Positions 1 through 5,292 of a stretch of 5,292 bases of DNA are shown here, one piece after another. This stretch comes from Bacteroidales bacterium (lineage in GTDB: Bacteria > Bacteroidota > Bacteroidia > Bacteroidales > Tenuifilaceae). Position 1 is the stretch's first letter. Each line of letters starts with the position of its first letter. The notes under the pieces were generated by a model. That model saw only the letters and a program-made list of their open reading frames with translations. It made no database searches and was not told the DNA's origin. Location: assembly GCA_008933525.1 (NCBI GenBank), contig WBUV01000264.1, positions 1-5,292 on the forward strand, given 5' to 3'. The position numbers and the translations under genes are program-made.

Positions 1-604
1 TTACCACCCTACCCTCGCGAATTGATGGAGTCACATCCTGCTCCACAACCCCTTGCTCACGAGCATTCCTCAGAATACTTTGAACTAACTTTGAAACAGA
101 ACCTTGCTTGGCAGCAATTGCCGAGCGAATTTTAGACAACTCTGGCGATGCGTTATCCTTAATCTTCCCAAATTTATCGAGAATGGAATCGATACGCTCA
201 ACCACGTAAGGATAATAGGCGACTGTTTTTGCTAACTCAGCAATATTTGGATACTTCTCCGAAACTTTTTTCAGAAAAGTAAGAATAGACTTTATGGTTT
301 CGAGCGAGCGCTTAAGGTTTTGCAGTTCAACTTCATCAAGCCAAGTGCCAACCTTAGATATTTTATTGAGCGAAGGCGTTAAATCGTAGTAGTTTTCTAT
401 GGGAAAAGAGTTCTCCATCAGGCAAATGGATTTCATCTCATCAACCTGATTAATCATCCTTTCAATAGATTCGAAATCGTAAAGAAACTCAGCGGCAGTA
501 ACCTTGGCCGCTCCAAGCGGACAAAGGCATTTGGCCACCACTAATTCTCGAACCTTATCGAATCCAACCTTTTGTTCAAAGGTGTTTGGGTAAATATTGG
601 TCAT
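1..604 (-). CDS. mutS2: MutS2 (endonuclease MutS2 / Smr-domain MutS paralogue), N-terminal part, cut by the window edge
   Basis: Only the first 201 codons are visible; the frame is open to base 1. Reading from the ATG at 604, the protein has the usual MutS2 opening: FEQKVGFDKVRELV (residues 9-22), KCLCPLG (25-31), the very typical KDNASPELSKIR (149-160), and IREGRVV at the cut end, where the family has its 'TIR.GR.V.PV' segment. MutS2 lacks the mismatch-reading N-terminal domains of MutS and starts directly with the core/lever region, as here. The ATPase and the C-terminal Smr nuclease domain would lie to the left of the window; family members are around 800 residues, so about a quarter is seen. 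Known roles in the family are suppression of recombination and, in Bacillus, splitting of collided ribosomes; which applies here is not shown. The start is secure: an in-frame stop (622-620) lies just upstream and 604 is the first ATG after it. The gene begins 22 bases after the stop of the threonylcarbamoyl-AMP synthase gene, so co-transcription is likely. Confidence 0.93.
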   Translation of the reverse strand, partial: MTNIYPNTFEQKVGFDKVRELVVAKCLCPLGAAKVTAAEFLYDFESIERMINQVDEMKSICLMENSFPIENYYDLTPSLNKISKVGTWLDEVELQNLKRSLETIKSILTFLKKVSEKYPNIAELAKTVAYYPYVVERIDSILDKFGKIKDNASPELSKIRSAIAAKQGSVSKLVQSILRNAREQGVVEQDVTPSIREGRVV

Positions 605-626
605 TATTGGTTTAAAGCATTAAAGT

Positions 627-1577
627 TTATCCTCGATACCTGAAAGCAGCTTTACGTAATCTATCCATAATTGCCAATCCTATTCCGCGTTCCTCAACAG
701 GTTCAGCAACTATATACTCCACATCGGACTCCTCCATTTTATGAATTGCAGCAAAAAGGTTCACAGCGTACTCACGCAAATTGCCAGAGGTCGACAATGG
801 AATAACCATTTTGTACCCTTCAGTATCGGTAGTGTTGAACGATAGCAAACCCGCGTTGCTCCTTTGCATATCATTCAAATGTACATCGCCTAAGAAATAC
901 AGCGGTTTATTAGGACTATAGTGCGACTTAAGCATTCCCGGAGCAACAATGCTGTCCGATGTATCTCTTCCGCTATGGAAAGGAACTACACTCTCCAAAT
1001 CCTCACGAGTAATAACTCCGTGACGAAGAATTTCGAAACCTTTCTCGTTCAACGTAATAATTGTTGATTCTATACCCACCTGGGTTTTGCCACCATCCAG
1101 AATATAATCTACGTTTGGCAGCTGTTTCTTCACGTGCTGAGCAGTTGTTGGACTCACCCTGCCAAACTTATTGGCACTTGGTGCGGCAATTGGACAACCC
1201 GCCTTGCGGATTAACTCCAACGCAATTGGGTTATTGGGCATCCTTATACCAACGGTATCGAGACCCGAGGTAACAATATCTGGAACAATATCGCTTTTGG
1301 GTAAAACAATGGTTAATGGGCCTGGCCAGAATTTTTCAGCCAACTGCAACACTCTACTATCTTTACTAACGGTCAACTTATCCAAATCGTCCACCGAGGC
1401 TATATGCACAATAAGTGGGTCGAACGAAGGTCGTTCCTTCAATTCAAATATTTTGGCAACAGCCAATGGATTTAGCGCATTGGCGCCTAAACCGTAAACT
1501 GTTTCCGTAGGAAATGCAACCAATCTCCCCTCAAGAATATAATCGGCGGCAATGTTGATATCGTTATTATTTATCAT
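627..1577 (-). CDS. tsaC: L-threonylcarbamoyladenylate synthase, long Sua5-type (YrdC + Sua5 domains)
   Basis: This cytoplasmic enzyme makes threonylcarbamoyl-AMP from threonine, bicarbonate and ATP, the first step of N6-threonylcarbamoyladenosine (t6A) formation at position 37 of ANN-decoding tRNAs; TsaD and partners do the transfer. The protein is complete at 316 residues. The YrdC domain covers roughly 8-195 with FPTETVYGLG (22-31), the KxR signature KERP (47-50), WPGPLTI (84-90), PSAN (133-136) followed by GRVSPT (139-144), and GIESTII (168-174). After the linker motif APGMLKSHYSP (212-222) comes the smaller Sua5 domain (about 224-316), ending in the characteristic GLAIMDRLRKAAFR. This makes it the long Sua5/YwlC form rather than the short E. 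coli TsaC form. All the key motifs I can check are present. The ATG at 1577 is the first possible start, because an in-frame stop lies at 1586-1584. A candidate promoter sits about 25-55 bases upstream, and mutS2 follows closely. Synonyms in use are sua5 and ywlC. Confidence 0.96.
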   Translation of the reverse strand: MINNNDINIAADYILEGRLVAFPTETVYGLGANALNPLAVAKIFELKERPSFDPLIVHIASVDDLDKLTVSKDSRVLQLAEKFWPGPLTIVLPKSDIVPDIVTSGLDTVGIRMPNNPIALELIRKAGCPIAAPSANKFGRVSPTTAQHVKKQLPNVDYILDGGKTQVGIESTIITLNEKGFEILRHGVITREDLESVVPFHSGRDTSDSIVAPGMLKSHYSPNKPLYFLGDVHLNDMQRSNAGLLSFNTTDTEGYKMVIPLSTSGNLREYAVNLFAAIHKMEESDVEYIVAEPVEERGIGLAIMDRLRKAAFRYRG

Positions 1578-1601
1578 TAAACCTTAATTTTAAATCGACT
1601 A

Positions 1602-1632
1602 CAAAACTACACAAAAAAAGGTAGTCAGTAAA
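1602..1632 (-). promoter_or_regulatory. Candidate Bacteroidota-type promoter for the tsaC-mutS2 unit
   Basis: On the minus strand, TAGTTTTG at 1609-1602 fits the Bacteroidota -7 consensus TAnnTTTG exactly. Nineteen bases upstream lies TTTA (1632-1629), a three-of-four match to the -33 element TTTG. Transcription would begin near 1597, giving a leader of about 20 bases before the ATG at 1577. The -33 half falls within the loop and edge of the terminator hairpin of the preceding unit, so the two signals would share DNA. The -7 match is seen directly; promoter activity is inferred, and such short motifs do arise by chance in AT-rich DNA. Confidence 0.5.
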
Positions 1633-1641
1633 CTACCTTTT
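1613..1641 (-). terminator. Intrinsic (rho-independent) terminator after the DUF3857 gene pair
   Basis: Bases 1616-1625 (AAAAGGTAGT) and 1632-1641 (ACTACCTTTT) are perfect inverted repeats around a 6-base loop (1626-1631). Read on the minus strand the stem core is GGTAGT/ACTACC, followed at once by seven T residues (1619-1613), the classic hairpin plus U-tract. It lies 27 bases past the stop of the 629-residue protein. In the plus direction the stem is followed by only four T residues, so it acts best for minus-strand transcripts. Confidence 0.87.
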
Positions 1642-1668
1642 CATATAGCGTCCATATTAAGTAGTATT

Positions 1669-3558
1669 CTATGTTTTAATTAACACGCAACTCTTATTAT
1701 CTGACAATGAAACTTTCTTGAAAAAGTCTGAAATCTCAGCATATTTCTCTTTAGAATAAACACCCCCTTTTACAACTAACTTTCGAATATATAGCAGATT
1801 GCCATCGTCAATTTTTTCCATACGTGATTCATACTCTCCAACTTCTGCCTTAAATTGATTTTTCTGAAACTCAAATTCCAACTTATATCCCGAGGGAATT
1901 GCAATATTAATTGAATCGACCGTTGTATATCCACTTTCAAAATCCAAATCATTTTTTCTATCAGGCTTATTAAACCTAAATTGATGTTTATTCAAGATGT
2001 TTGGCTTAAACATCAACCTGTTGCCAGCAATACTTGCATATTGTAATACATCGGCCTCATACTTCAAAACACCTTTGACATTTTTGTAAGAACTTTCATT
2101 AGCAAAACTGAAATTCTTCAATTTTAGGCCATTTAATTGAATACCCGAATAAATACTTTTTTCCTGCTCTTGTTTCGACTGGTATTCAAAACCCCTCATA
2201 TAGTCAAACATTTCATTATAACTAGCAGACTCAACAACAAGACTCATATCGCCAGACTCTACTATTACTGATTTAACTAGTGTTTTCGTTACATTTGTGG
2301 ATTCGCTATATGAAGGGGTTTTCAAAAGTTTACCACCATCCTCGGTAACTGCTAATGCAAATCGATTAGAATTTCCACTTCCAATATAGCCAAAAGGCAT
2401 TTTATTGTCGGTGCACTCTAGCCAAACAGTATCTGATTTTAGCGGGACAACCAGTATTACATGGTTTGTTTGGTCTAAACTAGCAAAATCATGAAACTTT
2501 ATGGAAACATCGTCACCACTGCCAATTTCTGTATAGTAAGACTTAATACCCACTGATTTTAACAAAGCCCTTGTATAGTTTGACAGTGCCTTACAATCCC
2601 CATAGGAATACTTATCTACAAGATTAGCCTCAATGGGCTGAAAGCCTCCTATTCCCTTACTAATGTTAACATAACGGACTTTTCGTTGAACGTAATCGTA
2701 GACCTTTTTTACCTTATCTATTTCGGAATCAACACTATCAGTAATTGATTTTATTAAACTCACTGTTTCTAGGGGCAATGCATCTCGACCTTCAATTAGC
2801 CTATAAACGAGTTTACCATATTTGTCCCAAGTGCTAAAATCCGCTTGATATCCATAAAACATAGATGATAAAGTTGAAAAATATACTTTAGGAACAAGAT
2901 TCCGATTATGAACACTATATGGCTCATAATCCAAAGATTTAACCCCCTCAACAACCCACTGGTATTGACCATTTTCCATAGATGAATTATTGCACTTGAG
3001 GTTCTGCTCTCTAAACAAAACTCTAGTACCAAAATTCGATAACGTCAACTTAGCATTTTGAACAGCCTGCCTAGTATAATCAATTGGAGACCAACTTGAA
3101 GGAATACTATTGCCAGACTGCTCCAATTCGTACTTATACTCTACTGTATAAGGGTATTTATTAAAAATTGGTGAGGCTGTTTTCACCCTAGAATCACTAT
3201 ATAAAGTAAAAGATTCGAAGGCAGAATAATCTCCAATATCGCTCTTTTTTAGTTCCAATATTTTCACACCCTCACTATTGTATAGATTACCTTCAATGCG
3301 TTTGACTTTTATATCATTATCATAAAACACAAGAAGATTTGCAATATCCACTCCATTCTTATTCAAAACTGTAATTGCATAATGTTCTTTCCTTAACATT
3401 TTAGTTTCGGATACAAATATGTATTCAGTATTCATGAAGCGGACTACCGCATCTGAATTCTTTTTCAAAGAATCAGCAATCAATCCAACGGATAGATTTC
3501 CCTGAGCAAATATTACAGTTGAAACTAAGATAAAAAATAACGATAGAATATATTTCAT
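1669..3558 (-). CDS. Exported DUF3857 / transglutaminase-like / DUF3858 protein, catalytic Cys and His present
   Basis: This complete 629-residue protein of unknown biological role belongs to a family common in Bacteroidota. Residues 1-18 form a signal peptide (MKY, then a hydrophobic stretch, then IFA) with a probable cut before Gln19, so the mature protein should be periplasmic or surface-exposed. A DUF3857-like beta-rich region (about 45-210) is followed by a transglutaminase-core region (about 270-390). That core has the nucleophile in YGDCKALSNYTRALL (Cys322), the His in TNHVILVVP (His366), and WLECTDN (379-385), where Glu381 occupies the place of the usual catalytic Asp. A DUF3858-like domain fills about 540-625. 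The fold is used for protein cross-linking, amide hydrolysis or peptide cleavage; the substrate here cannot be told from sequence. The ATG at 3558 is the only sensible start: it carries the signal peptide, and an in-frame stop lies at 3567-3565. It begins one base after the stop of the upstream paralogue, implying co-transcription and probable coupled translation. A strong terminator follows it. Confidence 0.9.
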   Translation of the reverse strand: MKYILSLFFILVSTVIFAQGNLSVGLIADSLKKNSDAVVRFMNTEYIFVSETKMLRKEHYAITVLNKNGVDIANLLVFYDNDIKVKRIEGNLYNSEGVKILELKKSDIGDYSAFESFTLYSDSRVKTASPIFNKYPYTVEYKYELEQSGNSIPSSWSPIDYTRQAVQNAKLTLSNFGTRVLFREQNLKCNNSSMENGQYQWVVEGVKSLDYEPYSVHNRNLVPKVYFSTLSSMFYGYQADFSTWDKYGKLVYRLIEGRDALPLETVSLIKSITDSVDSEIDKVKKVYDYVQRKVRYVNISKGIGGFQPIEANLVDKYSYGDCKALSNYTRALLKSVGIKSYYTEIGSGDDVSIKFHDFASLDQTNHVILVVPLKSDTVWLECTDNKMPFGYIGSGNSNRFALAVTEDGGKLLKTPSYSESTNVTKTLVKSVIVESGDMSLVVESASYNEMFDYMRGFEYQSKQEQEKSIYSGIQLNGLKLKNFSFANESSYKNVKGVLKYEADVLQYASIAGNRLMFKPNILNKHQFRFNKPDRKNDLDFESGYTTVDSINIAIPSGYKLEFEFQKNQFKAEVGEYESRMEKIDDGNLLYIRKLVVKGGVYSKEKYAEISDFFKKVSLSDNKSCVLIKT

Positions 3559-3562
3559 GCTA
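3556..3562 (-). other. One-base gene junction (TAG-C-ATG), probable translational coupling
   Basis: On the minus strand the stop codon TAG (3562-3560) of the upstream DUF3857 gene is followed by a single C (3559) and then the ATG (3558-3556) of the downstream one. No purine-rich Shine-Dalgarno stands out before this ATG. Re-initiation by ribosomes that have just finished the upstream gene is the simplest way for it to be translated, and would tie the amounts of the two proteins together. The spacing is seen; the coupling is inferred. Confidence 0.6.
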
Positions 3563-5292
3563 CTTTAACTTTAGTATGATCTTCTCGTTTTGCTTTTCAA
3601 TCATTAATCGATAAAATTCTTTTAAATCGTTGTATTCATTTGGTAAAAACTGGAGTTTATTATTTACAAAAATTGATGTAACAATAATCTTGTTACCTGC
3701 GAGACTTAAATTGTAAGTAAATTTAGTTTGTTTGTCCGGAAGTGCAATACTAACAGACTTAGGTAAAGTTTCAACGGTGTAATTTTCAGGAACATCAATT
3801 TGAGCAGAATAAAACTGAGTTAGGGGGTAACTATACTCAACAGGATAGTCTCTTTTACTTAATTTGAAAGGAGAACTCTTAGGTGTTTCAAATAATAGAG
3901 GGGTTATTAAAACTAAGTTATTTATTGCCTCGACATAGTTTGTCAATGAAACATTAAGATTATAAGTCAATGGAGCGTCCAGTGAGTCGATTCCTGAGAT
4001 TTGATGAGAGTTGATGTTTAATCCTGGAACACTTTTTTGATAGTGCTCTACAAATTCATCAGCCGAAGAGTGTTTTTTCAACTCCATCCTAGATAAATAT
4101 GCTGCATAACCATCCAACTTTTGATTATACGATGCATTTATGTTTAAGTCTTTATCGAAAGTATAAATCAATGTTGTTTGATCTTTATATGAATTGCTTT
4201 TTGTTAAATCCACCCATTCAACTTGGTCTTTCTTTACTATTAATCCCTTATCATTCAGACACCGAATAGGCAATTGGTTAATCCGACTCAACGTTTCTGT
4301 AGCATCCATCAAAAAGTTCTTTCCCTCAAATCGAACTAATGCTATTACATAATTAAAGTCTGTAACAGTTGGGTGTGTTAAACTAATAAAACCATTAGAT
4401 TGAGTACTTATAACAACTGGATATGCCTCCAATCCAAATTTTTCTAATAAGCCGACTAGACATAAATTAATATCGACCGAACTTCCAACACCGTCATTAT
4501 AAGTCTTTTTTAATGTTTCATTAACATATAATTTGTATAGCTCATTCCACTTCATTTTACCTTTTATGTAATCGAATGCAATCCTAATTAACTCAGGTTT
4601 TGTTAATGACTCTGATGGAATAGTCTTAACGAAATCGTTGAGGAATTCTGTTCGTTTTAATTTAACACCAAAATTATCATCATCCAATAATTCATTAACC
4701 ACATTTTCCCATTTCGATGTATACGATTTAATTGGACTATTAGGAAATTTAGTAAATGCCAACTCAAATTCAACCTCTGATAAATAATTGCTTTTCGATT
4801 TCAAATAATCGTCCTCAACAAAAGCAGGAATATTATGGCCAGTATATGAATCAACATATTCTTCATACTCAAATGTATGCGACGATGTTGTACGGCCATT
4901 ATCTAATGCTGAGTTATTTGAAGATAGCCCTGCTCCCAAACCGTTATCAACATAAGTTAATCTTATTGAGTTTCGTTTTTGAGTATTTTCTACCTTTAAC
5001 GGAAAATATCCCTTCACATTCTTATGGTATGAAAAATACTCTGGAATATACGTAACGTATTTACTGTAAAGAACTGGAACGGAATGCTGAAACCTCCAAT
5101 TATTTAAATTAAAATAAAAATCAGATTTAATCGAATACTGTACATCGATAACAGTTCCGCTTTTAACATTCGGCATAGGAATTTTAACAACTTTCCAGTT
5201 TTTACTTTGCGCCTCAGTTAGTATATTCTTTTTTTCAAATTTACTTTTTATAATCTTTTTGCCTTCAATATTGAATGATGCTGCATCAATAT
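3560..5292 (-). CDS. DUF3857 / degenerate transglutaminase-like / DUF3858 protein, 5' end cut by the window edge
   Basis: The reading frame is open from the right edge (first full codon 5290-5288) to the TAG at 3562-3560, giving 576 visible residues. The Met at 5176 is internal: the 38 codons before it continue the DUF3857 domain (KNILTEAQSKNWKVVKIPMPNVKSG runs across it). A signal peptide and roughly 100-150 residues are probably missing to the right. Counting from that Met, DUF3857 extends to about 110, the transglutaminase-like region is about 190-300 and a DUF3858-like domain is about 420-530. At the usual catalytic sites the protein has GSSVDIN (231-237, Ser233 in place of Cys), FNYVIA (274-279, Tyr276 in place of His) and MDAT (290-293, Asp291 kept). 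It is therefore probably not an active transglutaminase. This degenerate pattern is, as far as I recall, shared by a large Bacteroidota subfamily, so it is unlikely to be recent decay; the frame is intact. It lies one base upstream of an active-looking paralogue. A binding, scaffolding or regulatory role in the envelope is inference. Confidence 0.88.
   Translation of the reverse strand, partial: IDAASFNIEGKKIIKSKFEKKNILTEAQSKNWKVVKIPMPNVKSGTVIDVQYSIKSDFYFNLNNWRFQHSVPVLYSKYVTYIPEYFSYHKNVKGYFPLKVENTQKRNSIRLTYVDNGLGAGLSSNNSALDNGRTTSSHTFEYEEYVDSYTGHNIPAFVEDDYLKSKSNYLSEVEFELAFTKFPNSPIKSYTSKWENVVNELLDDDNFGVKLKRTEFLNDFVKTIPSESLTKPELIRIAFDYIKGKMKWNELYKLYVNETLKKTYNDGVGSSVDINLCLVGLLEKFGLEAYPVVISTQSNGFISLTHPTVTDFNYVIALVRFEGKNFLMDATETLSRINQLPIRCLNDKGLIVKKDQVEWVDLTKSNSYKDQTTLIYTFDKDLNINASYNQKLDGYAAYLSRMELKKHSSADEFVEHYQKSVPGLNINSHQISGIDSLDAPLTYNLNVSLTNYVEAINNLVLITPLLFETPKSSPFKLSKRDYPVEYSYPLTQFYSAQIDVPENYTVETLPKSVSIALPDKQTKFTYNLSLAGNKIIVTSIFVNNKLQFLPNEYNDLKEFYRLMIEKQNEKIILKLK

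Noticed and set aside
1061..1497. Two plus-strand open frames of 70 and 108 codons
   Set aside because: They lie opposite the strongly conserved YrdC coding sequence, and their translations show no recognisable domain; they are antisense shadows.
1642..1668. Short stretch between the stop of the 629-residue gene and the terminator
   Set aside because: I looked for a small RNA, a small ORF or an attachment site and saw nothing beyond the untranslated tail of the transcript.
1981..2016. Perfect 10-base inverted repeat TTGATGTTTA / TAAACATCAA, with another copy of the first arm at 4011-4020
   Set aside because: All copies fall within coding sequence and encode ordinary residues (Asn, Ile, Lys, His and similar); in AT-rich DNA such short matches are expected by chance, and there is no U-tract or spacing pattern to suggest a function.
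2796..3032. A 78-codon minus-strand frame
   Set aside because: It is an out-of-frame reading inside the well-supported 629-residue DUF3857 protein, with no recognisable motif or start signal of its own.
4756..5055. A 99-codon plus-strand frame
   Set aside because: It is antisense to the DUF3857 coding region, and its Gln/Tyr/Leu-rich translation looks like the complement of AT-rich coding DNA.
1..5292. Possible defence, mobile or CRISPR-like system
   Set aside because: There are no direct repeats with spacers, transposase or integrase motifs, nuclease or toxin motifs other than the MutS2 relation, and no tRNA or attachment repeat. The gene content is two housekeeping genes plus an envelope gene pair.

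Overview
The window reads as chromosomal DNA from a member of the Bacteroidota, probably the Bacteroidales or a close relative. The evidence is a tandem pair of DUF3857/transglutaminase-like/DUF3858 proteins, a family arrangement typical of that phylum. One of them has a signal peptide ending in Ala-Gln. There is a candidate TAnnTTTG -7 promoter element, and no Shine-Dalgarno-like sequence stands out before the start codons. All four genes lie on the minus strand, so transcription runs from high to low coordinates. I see no gene on the plus strand, no RNA gene, no mobile element and no CRISPR array. No gene-free stretch is longer than about 90 bases.

In order of transcription, 5292-3560 is a large DUF3857 protein whose 5' end is cut off by the window edge. 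Its transglutaminase fold has apparently lost the catalytic Cys and His, so it is probably a pseudo-enzyme. One base later comes a second, complete DUF3857 protein (3558-1669). It is 629 residues long, has a signal peptide, and keeps Cys and His with a Glu at the usual Asp position. The two are almost certainly co-transcribed and look like distant paralogues that could act together in the cell envelope. A clear intrinsic terminator (1613-1641) closes this unit.

A candidate promoter right behind the terminator (about 1602-1632) could start a second unit of two housekeeping genes. The first (1577-627) encodes a full-length Sua5/TsaC-type threonylcarbamoyl-AMP synthase for t6A37 tRNA modification. 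The second (604-1, cut by the left edge) is the N-terminal quarter of MutS2. Both have links to translation: tRNA decoding for the first, and ribosome-collision rescue in some bacteria for the second.

Base composition changes at the terminator: sampled rows of the housekeeping half are clearly richer in G+C than those of the DUF3857 half. Most of the window is ordinary. The part most worth a second look is the active-looking/dead-looking transglutaminase pair.
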